Of a stretch of 50,057 nucleotides of DNA, positions 35,264 through 43,674 are shown one piece after another. Under the pieces are notes generated by a model. It did not search any database. It saw nothing but the letters and a program-made list of their open reading frames with translations, and was not told the DNA's origin. The translations under genes and the position numbers were made by a program. How positions within the stretch are numbered: the stretch's first letter is position 1; each line of letters begins with the position of its first letter. Source of the DNA: an uncultured Alphaproteobacteria bacterium (GTDB taxonomy: Bacteria; Pseudomonadota; Alphaproteobacteria; HIMB59; GCA-002718135); assembly GCA_902577905.1 (NCBI GenBank), contig CACHAQ010000008.1, forward strand, positions 1 to 50,057, read 5' to 3'.

Positions 35264-36065
35264 CCTCTTTTATTTTTCGTCTTTCTTCTAAAGAAATTAA
35301 TTTTAAATTTTCTCTTTCTTCGGGCCAATTAAGAATTGATAAATTGCCAATTTCATCTTCAACAAGTGCTGTACAACTTTCAATCCAGTCACCATCATTA
35401 CAATAGAGAACACCATTTAATTCTTTTATTTCTGGTCTATGTATATGCCCACATACAACAACATCGGCATTTTCTCTTCTAGCTCTATCAGATACAGCAA
35501 ACTCAAAATTACTAATAAAGTTAGTTGCATGCTTTGTTTTCTTTTTTAAATATTGAGACAGTGACCAGTAAGACAAGCCCATCTTTCGTCGAATAAAATT
35601 AAATACATTATTTAACTTTAGTAAATATTCATAAAGTGCTGATCCCACTTTGGCTAACCACCTCGCATTAATTATCACAGCATCAAATTCATCTCCGTGT
35701 GTAATCAGTACTTTCCTTCCATCAGCTAATTGATGAGTATCTTCATTTTTGATAGAAATTTCTCCAAAAGAAAAATTTGTAAAATCTTTTAATACCTCAT
35801 CATGATTTCCTGGAATAAGCACTACTCTAGTTCCGTTTTTCGCTTTCTTTAAAACTTTTTGAACAATGTCATTATGTTCTTGTGGCCAATACATTTTCTT
35901 ACGCATGCGCCATCCATCAACAATGTCCCCTACTAAAAATAAATATTCCGAATCTGTTTCTTCTAAGAATTCTAAAAGCATCTTGCTTTTACAACCACTA
36001 GTTCCTAGATGGGTATCCGAAATCCAAATTGTGCGGTAAAATTTTTTATTTGTTTCAAATTTCAT
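35253..36065 (-). CDS. plcP: PlcP-type phospholipase C metallophosphoesterase (copy 2)
   Basis: 270 aa. All metal residues of copy 1 are kept (SDTHLGT, VGDIVD, PGNHDE, THGDEFD, CGHIHRP). TSGCKSK after the first motif is closer to described PlcP proteins (LGTxGCxA type) than copy 1's TENSKSE. First gene of plcP2-agt2-aquaporin, divergent from the SET gene with 58 bases between. That gap shows one TTGTATT half-site on the minus strand but no second unit, so Pho control is unclear. Confidence 0.88.
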   Translation of the reverse strand: MKFETNKKFYRTIWISDTHLGTSGCKSKMLLEFLEETDSEYLFLVGDIVDGWRMRKKMYWPQEHNDIVQKVLKKAKNGTRVVLIPGNHDEVLKDFTNFSFGEISIKNEDTHQLADGRKVLITHGDEFDAVIINARWLAKVGSALYEYLLKLNNVFNFIRRKMGLSYWSLSQYLKKKTKHATNFISNFEFAVSDRARRENADVVVCGHIHRPEIKELNGVLYCNDGDWIESCTALVEDEIGNLSILNWPEERENLKLISLEERRKIKEDAA

Positions 36066-36123
36066 TAATTAAAGATTTTTCTTATACATAAAGGTATCAT
36101 TTTATAATACAATTTATTATTAT

Positions 36124-36651
36124 ATGTGTGTATTGTATAAAAATAACAGTATGACGCAGAAAATTTGGTTTAAAAAAAAATCACCCCTTCACGGTTCTGG
36201 CTTATTTGCAAAAACGAATATTAAAAAAGGCCAGAAAGTAATCCAATATATTGGTGATAAAGTTACTAAAAGAGAGGGTGACAAAAGAGCAGATAAACAA
36301 ATCCGCAAAGCAAAAAAAGATAAAAATAATGGCATGGTCTATGTTTTTGAACTAAACAAGCGATACGACATTGACGGTGATGTCGATTATAATTTTGCAA
36401 AATTTATCAATCATTCATGCAATCCGAATTGTGAAGTAGACATCATAGATAATGAAATTTGGATTTCTTCCATTAAACGAATAAAAAAAGGAGACGAACT
36501 TTTCTATAACTACGGTTATCCTTTTGATACTGATTTTGTGGATCACATATGTAAGTGTGGTTCTAGAAATTGTGTTGGTTATATTTTAAGTGATAATGAT
36601 TGGCCAAAATTAAAAAAATATGAAAAAAAAACTAAGACTAAGTCTAAGTAA
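36124..36651 (+). CDS. SET-domain protein lysine methyltransferase
   Basis: 175 aa from 36124; an in-frame ATG at 36151 (MTQKIWFKKK) may be the true start and would give 166 aa. The SET core is complete: SPLHGSGLFAKTNIKKGQ, FINHSCNPNCEV, GDELFYNYGY, and a post-SET zinc-like CKCGSRNCVGY. It ends in a Lys-rich tail. Target unknown; bacterial SET proteins can methylate ribosomal or DNA-binding proteins. The 3' end overlaps the phoR start by 32 bases, so it is probably the first gene of the phoR-pst transcript. Confidence 0.85.
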   Translation: MCVLYKNNSMTQKIWFKKKSPLHGSGLFAKTNIKKGQKVIQYIGDKVTKREGDKRADKQIRKAKKDKNNGMVYVFELNKRYDIDGDVDYNFAKFINHSCNPNCEVDIIDNEIWISSIKRIKKGDELFYNYGYPFDTDFVDHICKCGSRNCVGYILSDNDWPKLKKYEKKTKTKSK

Positions 36652-37672
36652 GATACCTTCGATTATTATTGCAATTGATACAAATAAGGAAATAATTTTT
36701 TACAATAATGCAGCTAAACAAAAATTTTTATTTATCGATGAAGGAAGAGATCTCAATAATATTATTAGATCAACAGAGTTAAATACTTTTATTGATAAAG
36801 CCTTTAGGGAGAAAGAAGATTTTAAGTTTGAATTCACCCCATCTAATTTTAGTGATATGTATTTTATTGCTGACTTAATATTTGTTGAAAAAGATTATGA
36901 AGAATTATTAATATCACTAAACGATCAAAGTCTTCTTAAAAACTACGAACAAATGCGAACAGATTTTGTGGCTAATGTAAGCCATGAATTGAGAACTCCT
37001 CTTTCCTCAATTCTAGGCTATGTTGAAACAATTAAAAATTCACTCAATGAAGATAAGAACAAAGACAAAACGGTTGGTAAATTTTTAGACACAATGGAAG
37101 ATCAGGCTTGGCGTATGACTAGATTAGTCGAAGATTTATTATTACTAAGTAAATATGAGACTGAAGATAAGCCGATAGAATTTCAAGAAGCGAATATAAG
37201 GCAATTAATTGATGGCGTAGTAGATAATTTACAAAACAAGTTAATGGCAAAAAAAATTGAAGTTCAAATCAAGGATGATTTTGATAAGTCTACAATATCA
37301 GCAAACAAAGATGCTTTGATCCAAGTTTTTTTAAATCTAACTGATAATGCAATCAAATATAGCAAAGAAAATTCTACTATTGAAATTGAGCTTGAGAGTG
37401 TAATTGATGACAATACCACCTTTTGCCAAATAAGTTTTATAGATAAGGGAGAAGGCATATCGAAAGAGCATTTAACTAGACTTACTGAAAGATTTTATAG
37501 AGTAGATAAAAATAGATCTCGAAATCAAGGCGGTACGGGTTTGGGTTTATCTATTGTTAAACATATAACTAATAGGCATAATGGTAAATTATCGATAAAA
37601 AGCAAGGTAGATAAAGGTTCAACATTTACTATTACTTTACCAGTATTTCAGCAAACTGTAATAAATCCTTAA
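36620..37672 (+). CDS. phoR: Phosphate regulon sensor kinase PhoR without membrane segments
   Basis: 350 aa. A PAS-like domain occupies residues 10-95 (IIIAIDTNKEIIFYNNAA). HisKA with H122 (FVANVSHELRTPLSS) follows, then an ATPase domain (NLTDNAIKY, DKGEGI, GGTGLGLSIV). No hydrophobic membrane helix is present at the N-terminus; most PhoR proteins have one or two. It should sense Pst/PhoU state from the cytoplasm. The start lies inside the SET gene. Identity as PhoR rests on sequence plus the pst-phoU-phoB neighbourhood. Confidence 0.88.
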   Translation: MKKKLRLSLSKIPSIIIAIDTNKEIIFYNNAAKQKFLFIDEGRDLNNIIRSTELNTFIDKAFREKEDFKFEFTPSNFSDMYFIADLIFVEKDYEELLISLNDQSLLKNYEQMRTDFVANVSHELRTPLSSILGYVETIKNSLNEDKNKDKTVGKFLDTMEDQAWRMTRLVEDLLLLSKYETEDKPIEFQEANIRQLIDGVVDNLQNKLMAKKIEVQIKDDFDKSTISANKDALIQVFLNLTDNAIKYSKENSTIEIELESVIDDNTTFCQISFIDKGEGISKEHLTRLTERFYRVDKNRSRNQGGTGLGLSIVKHITNRHNGKLSIKSKVDKGSTFTITLPVFQQTVINP

Positions 37673-37673
37673 T
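37656..37673 (+). promoter_or_regulatory. Possible Pho box overlapping the phoR stop, ahead of pstS
   Basis: CTGTAAT (37656) and CCTTAAT (37667) are 11 bases apart with an AAAT spacer. The first is a near-exact unit, the second partial. Position (42 bases before the pstS start) is right. Weak by itself. Confidence 0.4.
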
Positions 37674-37714
37674 ATATATTCTGTAGGACAACCTTATTTT
37701 AAATGAGGCTTAAT

Positions 37715-38710
37715 ATGAAAAATATAATCAAATTAATTGCTGTCCTTGCTTTATTTGGAACTACTTCAGTTTCAGCAAGAGACTATATTTCAATTGTAGG
37801 ATCTTCCACAGTTTATCCTTTCGCTACTTTAGTTGCTGAAAAAATGGCATCTCAAGGAATGAAAGCACCCGTAATCGAATCAACTGGTTCTGGTGGAGGA
37901 CACAAATTATTTTGTGCAGGTGTTGGAGTTGAACATCCAGATATCACTAACTCCTCAAGAGCACAAAAAGATAAAGAATTCAAACTTTGTCAAGATGGTG
38001 GTGTAACCGATATCATCGAAGTTAGAGTTGGTAATGATGGTATAGCTTTTGCATACGCTGCAGATTATGAATGGAAATATACTAACGGTGCTACAATGAA
38101 AGGTGGCATTGATTTAACTAAAGAAGAAATCTGGCAGGCAATGGCTAGAGATAATGCAAATGCTCCAACAACTTGGTATGAAATAGATAAAAGATTACCA
38201 AAAGTTGAAATTTCTATCATGGCACCTCCTCCAACTTCTGGAACAAGAGATGCATTTGACTCACTTGTAATGAAAAAGGGTTGTGTTAAAGATATGTTAG
38301 TTGCTGACGGAGATTGTCAAGCGTATCGTGAAGATGGCCATGTTATTGAAGGTGGTGAAAATGATGAATTGTATGTTGAGCATATAACCAAAGAACAAGG
38401 TGCATTCGGTATCTTTGGTTATAGTTTTGTATCTAATAACTCTGATAAAGTTAAAGCATCAATGATTAACGGTGTTGAAATCTCTATGGAAGGTATCCAA
38501 GATTATTCATATCCAATAGCAAGACCTTTATTCTTCTACATTAAAAAAGCACACATTGGTGTTATTCCAGGTTTAATGGATTATGTTAATGAGTTTGTAA
38601 GTGAAGAAGCAACAGAAGGTTACTTACTAGATGCCGGACTTGTTCAACTAAGTCCTGCGGATAGAGCAGCTGTTCTTGATGCTATTTCTAATCAAACAAA
38701 TTATAAATAA
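37715..38710 (+). CDS. pstS: Phosphate-binding protein PstS
   Basis: 331 aa from the ATG at 37715, which has a GAGG site six bases upstream and opens directly into a signal peptide (MKNIIKLIAVLALFGTTSVSA). An in-frame ATG four codons earlier is less likely. Phosphate-binding loops SIVGSSTVYPFA, ESTGSGGGHKLFCAG and PPPTSGTRDAF are clear. It delivers phosphate to PstCA. A terminator directly downstream should make pstS transcripts more abundant than pstCAB. Confidence 0.95.
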   Translation: MKNIIKLIAVLALFGTTSVSARDYISIVGSSTVYPFATLVAEKMASQGMKAPVIESTGSGGGHKLFCAGVGVEHPDITNSSRAQKDKEFKLCQDGGVTDIIEVRVGNDGIAFAYAADYEWKYTNGATMKGGIDLTKEEIWQAMARDNANAPTTWYEIDKRLPKVEISIMAPPPTSGTRDAFDSLVMKKGCVKDMLVADGDCQAYREDGHVIEGGENDELYVEHITKEQGAFGIFGYSFVSNNSDKVKASMINGVEISMEGIQDYSYPIARPLFFYIKKAHIGVIPGLMDYVNEFVSEEATEGYLLDAGLVQLSPADRAAVLDAISNQTNYK

Positions 38711-38732
38711 AAATCTTAAATTTTTATAAAAT

Positions 38733-38758
38733 GGGGGCATACAAGCCCCCTTTTTTTT
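38733..38758 (+). terminator. Rho-independent (partial) terminator between pstS and pstC
   Basis: Six-base GC-only stem GGGGGC/GCCCCC, loop of six, followed by eight T. It is 22 bases after the pstS stop. In a Pst operon it would work as a leaky attenuator. Confidence 0.9.
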
Positions 38759-38773
38759 AATACTAAGTTATAA

Positions 38774-40147
38774 ATGTTTTTTTGGTCTTTAGTTTTAATT
38801 GCAGTCGGAATTTTCTCATCCTTTATATACGGAAGATCAAGAATTAAATTAAACTCTAAAAAACAAGGTACGAAAAGCAAATCTCTTCCCAATTATTACG
38901 CACAATACGTTTTAATGTGGTGTTTGTTTCCTGCACTAATTGTTTATTTTTCATGGGCTATTTTTCAAGAACAGATTATTCAAAACATAGTTATTAGTAA
39001 CTTTGAATATATTGAGGGCGCAGTTTACAACGAAGGATTATTGTTAGCAGAGATTAGAAATGTTGCTAATAACCCTTCTTTTGCTGATGGTAAATCTATA
39101 GAAATAATTAATGCTGCATCTCATTATTCTTCCTTAAGACAAATAAGTCAAATATCTTTTTATACCTCAATAATCATTATAATGTTACTTGGAGCCTTAT
39201 ACGCTTCACAAAAATTAAAACCAGAATTTCATGCTCAACATACAATTGAAAAATATATTCAATATATACTTATATTTTGTTCATCTGTTGCTATTTTCAC
39301 TACAATAGGAATAGTTTTTTCACTAATATTTGAAAGCCTTCGCTTTTTTGCAGAAGTATCAATATTCGAATTTTTATTTAGTACTGAGTGGTATCCTTTT
39401 ATTCCAATTAGAGAAGGTCAAACAGCTGCAGAGGGATCCTTTGGTGCAGTACCAATATTTGCTGGAACATTTTTAGTAATGGTAGTAGCCATGTGTGTTG
39501 CGGCACCTCTTGGATTATTAACAGCAATTTATTTAGCAGAATACGCAAGTCAAAGAGTTAGAAAAATAGTTAAACCTCTTCTCGAAATTTTGGCAGGGAT
39601 ACCAACAATAGTTTACGGGTTCTTTGCTTTTGTTAGTGTTGCACCTTTCGTTAAAGCATTTGGACAATCAATTGGAATTGATGCTTCACCAACAAGCGCT
39701 CTTGCAGCTGGTATGGTAATGGGAGTTATGATTATTCCTTTTATTTCCTCTTTATCTGATGATGTAATAAACTCTGTCCCGCAAAGTCTAAGGGAAGCAT
39801 CTCTTGGTATTGGCGCTAATAAAGCAGAAACAATTAAAAAAGTAATTTTACCAGCAGCTTTACCTGGAATTGTAGGAGCATTTTTATTAGCAATATCCAG
39901 AGCGATAGGGGAGACTATGATTGTTGTAGTTGCAGCAGGCACAGCCCCCAATCTTACGGGCAATCCTTTTGAAAATGTAACAACAGTTACAGTGCAAATT
40001 GTTGTGGCCTTAATAGGTGATCAAGAATTTGATAACCCAAGAACATTATCAGCATTTGCTTTAGGATTAGTTTTATTTGTTATTACATTATTTCTTAACA
40101 TTATAGCCCTACAAATAGTAAAGAGATACAGGGAGCGTTATGAATAA
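38774..40147 (+). CDS. pstC: Phosphate ABC transporter permease PstC
   Basis: 457 aa, longer than the about 320 aa of E. coli PstC because of an added N-terminal region with two or three extra helices and a periplasmic loop (roughly residues 1-180). The core has GSFGAVPIFAGTFLV, PTIVYGFFAF and the EAA-type loop SLREASLGIGANKAETIKKVILPAALPG region (cited here only in part: REASLGIGANKAETI). The long form is common in alphaproteobacteria. The 3' end overlaps pstA by eight bases. Confidence 0.92.
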   Translation: MFFWSLVLIAVGIFSSFIYGRSRIKLNSKKQGTKSKSLPNYYAQYVLMWCLFPALIVYFSWAIFQEQIIQNIVISNFEYIEGAVYNEGLLLAEIRNVANNPSFADGKSIEIINAASHYSSLRQISQISFYTSIIIIMLLGALYASQKLKPEFHAQHTIEKYIQYILIFCSSVAIFTTIGIVFSLIFESLRFFAEVSIFEFLFSTEWYPFIPIREGQTAAEGSFGAVPIFAGTFLVMVVAMCVAAPLGLLTAIYLAEYASQRVRKIVKPLLEILAGIPTIVYGFFAFVSVAPFVKAFGQSIGIDASPTSALAAGMVMGVMIIPFISSLSDDVINSVPQSLREASLGIGANKAETIKKVILPAALPGIVGAFLLAISRAIGETMIVVVAAGTAPNLTGNPFENVTTVTVQIVVALIGDQEFDNPRTLSAFALGLVLFVITLFLNIIALQIVKRYRERYE

Positions 40148-41420
40148 TTCTGTTGCTAAAGAAAAAATTGTTTCTTTGAGAAAAAAGAGAAGTTTAGAAG
40201 ATATGCGATTTAAGTATTATGGCTTTACAGCTATGTGTTTATCTTTAGCAGTTTTAGTTTTTCTTTTGTATACAATATTTTCTAAAGGATACACTGCTTT
40301 TCAAAAAACAATTGTTCTCCTAGAAGTTGATTATAATCAAGAGGTTTTAAAACTAACATCTGATTCTTCAGATGAAGAGATGGAAAAAGGAAAATTTTTT
40401 AGAGTTAAAAAACAGGCTATTGAAAATTTTTTTCCCGATCTCTCAAAATCAGATATTAAATTAGTTAAAAAATTATTTTCTATAAATGTAGATAACGAAA
40501 TTAAAGACTACTTCTTAGATAATCCTGAGGTTATTAATACAAAGCAACAAATTTGGGTAACCGCCCATAGTGATGTGGATCAACTATTAAAAGGTAATTC
40601 AAGAAGGGATGTGCCAGAAGATAGAAGAAAATTAAATGATATTCAATTAAGTTATGTTGATCAATTAGTTGAAGAAAATAGAGTTAAACAAGTTTTTAAT
40701 AATTTCTTTTTTACTAAAGCAGATTCAAGGCATCCTGAAATTGCTGGTGTTGCTGGTTCATTTATGGGATCATTATTTACTCTTTTTACTGTTTTTATTT
40801 TATCTTTTCCAGTTGCTATAGGAGCGTCTGTTTATCTTGAGGAATTTGCTCCAAAAAATAGAATAACTGAATTAATAGAAGTAAATATTTCAAATCTAGC
40901 AGCAGTCCCATCAATAGTTTTTGGACTACTTGGGTTGGGGGTATTGCTTAATGTTTTTGGTCTTCCAAGGAGCACACCGTTAGTTGGAGGGTCCGTATTA
41001 GCCTTAATGACGTTACCAACTATTATTATTGCCTGTCGAGCTTCATTGAAAGCTGTTCCTCCTTCAATTAAAGAAGGAGCGCTTGCAGTTGGAGCAACAA
41101 AAACACAAGCGGTATTTCATCATGTCGTACCCCTTGCACTACCAGGGACTTTAACAGGGACTATTATTGGATTAGCACAAGCATTAGGTGAAACAGCACC
41201 ACTTATAATGATTGGCATGATTGCATTTATTCCTAATATTCCAACTGGTTTAACAGAACCTTCAGCAGCACTACCTGTTCAAATATATCTTTGGGTGGAA
41301 AGTGCAGAAAGAGGTTTTCAGGAAAAATCAGCCGCAGCCATAATGGTAATTTTAATATTTTTGTTTATGATGAATGCCATTGCAGTGTTCTTAAGAAATA
41401 GATTTGAAAGGAAGTGGTAA
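40140..41420 (+). CDS. pstA: Phosphate ABC transporter permease PstA
   Basis: 426 aa, with a large polar insert of about 130 residues (roughly 60-190) between the first and second membrane helices, rich in Lys and Asp and probably periplasmic, as in other alphaproteobacteria. The core shows VPSIVFGLLGLGV and KEGALAVGATKTQAV, the loop contacting PstB. It starts within pstC and is followed by pstB after three bases. Confidence 0.92.
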   Translation: MNNSVAKEKIVSLRKKRSLEDMRFKYYGFTAMCLSLAVLVFLLYTIFSKGYTAFQKTIVLLEVDYNQEVLKLTSDSSDEEMEKGKFFRVKKQAIENFFPDLSKSDIKLVKKLFSINVDNEIKDYFLDNPEVINTKQQIWVTAHSDVDQLLKGNSRRDVPEDRRKLNDIQLSYVDQLVEENRVKQVFNNFFFTKADSRHPEIAGVAGSFMGSLFTLFTVFILSFPVAIGASVYLEEFAPKNRITELIEVNISNLAAVPSIVFGLLGLGVLLNVFGLPRSTPLVGGSVLALMTLPTIIIACRASLKAVPPSIKEGALAVGATKTQAVFHHVVPLALPGTLTGTIIGLAQALGETAPLIMIGMIAFIPNIPTGLTEPSAALPVQIYLWVESAERGFQEKSAAAIMVILIFLFMMNAIAVFLRNRFERKW

Positions 41421-41423
41421 AAC

Positions 41424-42185
41424 ATGAGTAACTCTAAAATATTGGCAAATGGTGTAGATGTATATTATGGATCCAAACAAGCTCTTTTTGGAATCTCAAT
41501 GGATATCAAGGAGAAAGAAGTTACGGCATTAATCGGTCCTTCAGGATGTGGTAAATCAACTTTCTTAAGATGTATAAACAGAATGAATGATTTAATTGAA
41601 ATATGTAAAGTATCGGGATCAATAAAAGTAGATAACGAAGAAATTATTAGTGAAAAAACCGATGTTGTAAGTCTAAGATCTAAAATTGGAATGGTATTTC
41701 AAAAACCAAATCCTTTTCCTAAATCTATTTTTGATAATGTTGCTTATGGCCCAACTATACATGGTTTAGTTGACTCAAAAAATGACTTAGAAGAAATTGT
41801 ACATTCATCATTAAAAAAAGCAGGTCTATTTGATGAAGTAAAAGATCGATTAAATGAACCTGGAACAAGTTTATCAGGCGGTCAACAACAACGATTATGT
41901 ATTGCAAGAGCAATTGCTGTTAATCCAGAAATAATCCTAATGGATGAACCTTGCTCTGCTTTAGATCCAATAGCAACTGCTATTATAGAAGAATTAATTG
42001 ATGAGTTAAGATTAAACTATACAATTATTATAGTAACTCATTCTATGCAACAGGCAGCCAGGGTTTCGCAGAAAACATGTTTCTTCCATTTAGGAGAATT
42101 AATAGAAACGGGTGAGACAAACAAAATTTTTACAAATCCTGATAATACAAAAACACAGGATTACATTACAGGGAGATTTGGATAA
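41424..42185 (+). CDS. pstB: Phosphate ABC transporter ATPase PstB
   Basis: 253 aa. Walker A is [12 protein letters not shown] near residue 39, [20 protein letters not shown] is the PstB-specific Q-loop region, [14 protein letters not shown] is the signature and [12 protein letters not shown] the Walker B. It energises uptake and, with PhoU, signals phosphate status to PhoR. The phoU ATG shares the last A of the pstB stop. Confidence 0.95.
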   Translation: MSNSKILANGVDVYYGSKQALFGISMDIKEKEVTALIGPSGCGKSTFLRCINRMNDLIEICKVSGSIKVDNEEIISEKTDVVSLRSKIGMVFQKPNPFPKSIFDNVAYGPTIHGLVDSKNDLEEIVHSSLKKAGLFDEVKDRLNEPGTSLSGGQQQRLCIARAIAVNPEIILMDEPCSALDPIATAIIEELIDELRLNYTIIIVTHSMQQAARVSQKTCFFHLGELIETGETNKIFTNPDNTKTQDYITGRFG

Positions 42186-42895
42186 TGAAACAAGAAGGAC
42201 ACATTGTAAAATCATATGATGAAGAAATTAGAGACATTAAAAATAATATTGTTGATATGGGCAGTTTAGTTGAAAATCAACTTAAAGACTCACTTCAATG
42301 TTTAAAGGATAAAGATACAGAATTTGCCGAAAAAATTATAGAAAACGATAATGTAATTGATAAAGCATATAATACTCTTGATCAAAGCTTAGTTGAAATA
42401 CTTGGCAAAAGACAACCGATGGCTGCAGACTTACGAACAATTTTTTCAGCAATTAAAATCAATAAAGATCTAGAAAGAATAGGAGATCATGCAACAAATA
42501 TTGCCAAAAGAGTAGCAGTAGCAGAAATAGTTTTGCCAGAAAAACCTTCGAGAGATATTATTAATATGGGTGCACAAGTAAATATAATGATTAGTGAAGT
42601 AATAAAAGCTTTTTTAGAATTTTCAGATCAAGCCGCAAAAAAAGTTTGGTTAATGGATAGACAAATTGATGAAGAATATCTTGGAATATTAAGACAACTA
42701 TTAACCTACATGATGGAAGAACCAAAAAGAATCACAGCATGTACAAGTCTTTTATATATGGTTAAAGACCTAGAGCGAATTGGTGATTATGTACAAAATA
42801 TAGCTGAAGATATTTATTATGCAGTTTCTGGTGAGCCCCTATTTGATAGTAATCCAGACCCAACCTGGGAAGCAATTCTTCCAAAGAAGAATTAA
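42185..42895 (+). CDS. phoU: Phosphate signalling protein PhoU
   Basis: 236 aa, two three-helix repeats each with the conserved D-L-E-R-I-G-D motif (KDLERIGDHATNIAKR and KDLERIGDYVQNIAED), which bind metal clusters. PhoU links PstB to PhoR and represses the regulon in high phosphate. Its stop is immediately followed by a Pho-box-like array leading to phoB. Confidence 0.95.
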   Translation: MKQEGHIVKSYDEEIRDIKNNIVDMGSLVENQLKDSLQCLKDKDTEFAEKIIENDNVIDKAYNTLDQSLVEILGKRQPMAADLRTIFSAIKINKDLERIGDHATNIAKRVAVAEIVLPEKPSRDIINMGAQVNIMISEVIKAFLEFSDQAAKKVWLMDRQIDEEYLGILRQLLTYMMEEPKRITACTSLLYMVKDLERIGDYVQNIAEDIYYAVSGEPLFDSNPDPTWEAILPKKN

Positions 42896-42896
42896 A

Positions 42897-42925
42897 TTGT
42901 AATATTATTGTAACAAAATTTTAAT
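42897..42925 (+). promoter_or_regulatory. Pho-box-like direct repeats ahead of phoB
   Basis: TTGTAAT (42897), TTGTAAC (42908) and TTTTAAT (42919) are spaced exactly 11 bases apart with ATTA and AAAA spacers, in the 41-base gap between phoU and phoB. The location predicts PhoB autoregulation from an internal promoter. The array ends only 11 bases before the ATG, so the message would have a very short leader or the site serves an alternative role. Confidence 0.65.
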
Positions 42926-42936
42926 AGTAAAGATTC

Positions 42937-43620
42937 ATGAAACTTAAAATGCTTATCGTTGAAGATGAAGAAGCATTACTAGATCTTTTAAAATTTAATT
43001 TTAACAAAGAAGGATATAAAATAGATACTGCAACGGACGGTGAAACTGCTTTAGAAAAAATATTATATAAACCACCTGACATAATTATTCTTGATTGGAT
43101 GTTACCTAAACTATCAGGAATTGAACTTTGTAGAAGAATTAGAAAACATAAAGAACATAAGAATATTCCTATCATAATGTTAACAGCAAAAGGTGAAGAA
43201 GAAGATAAACTTCGCGGCTTAGAAACTGGAGCAGATGATTACATAACAAAACCTTTTTCGGTTAACGAATTAGTGGCAAGAGTAAAAGCTGTTCTTCGAA
43301 GAATTAGACCAATGTTTGTAGATGAAGTTTTAACTTATAAAGGAATAGTAATTGATCTTGTATCTCACTCAGCATCACGAGATGGAGAAACTCTTCATCT
43401 TGGTCCAACAGAATTTAATTTATTAGCTTTCTTCATGGAAAATATTGGTCGTGTCTTTAGTCGTGAACAATTACTTAATCATGTTTGGAAAAATGATGCC
43501 TATGTAGAACCTCGAACAGTTGATGTTCATATAAGAAGACTGCGAAAGGCCATTAATAATGACGTAAAAGAAGATTTTATAAGAACCGTGAGATCAGCAG
43601 GATATTGTTTTGGCTCGTAA
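42937..43620 (+). CDS. phoB: Phosphate regulon response regulator PhoB
   Basis: 227 aa. The receiver has acidic D10-E11, phospho-acceptor D53 (IILDWMLP), T and K at MLTAK and ITKPFS. The OmpR-type winged helix has LGPTEFNLLAFFM, SREQLLNHVW and VDVHIRRLRKAI, the DNA-reading helix typical of PhoB. It should bind the 11-base-period repeats listed here. Last gene of the cluster. Confidence 0.95.
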   Translation: MKLKMLIVEDEEALLDLLKFNFNKEGYKIDTATDGETALEKILYKPPDIIILDWMLPKLSGIELCRRIRKHKEHKNIPIIMLTAKGEEEDKLRGLETGADDYITKPFSVNELVARVKAVLRRIRPMFVDEVLTYKGIVIDLVSHSASRDGETLHLGPTEFNLLAFFMENIGRVFSREQLLNHVWKNDAYVEPRTVDVHIRRLRKAINNDVKEDFIRTVRSAGYCFGS

Positions 43621-43674
43621 TTAAGCCATAAATTTCACTTATACAAATCACTTACCAAACTATAAAACCACCAT

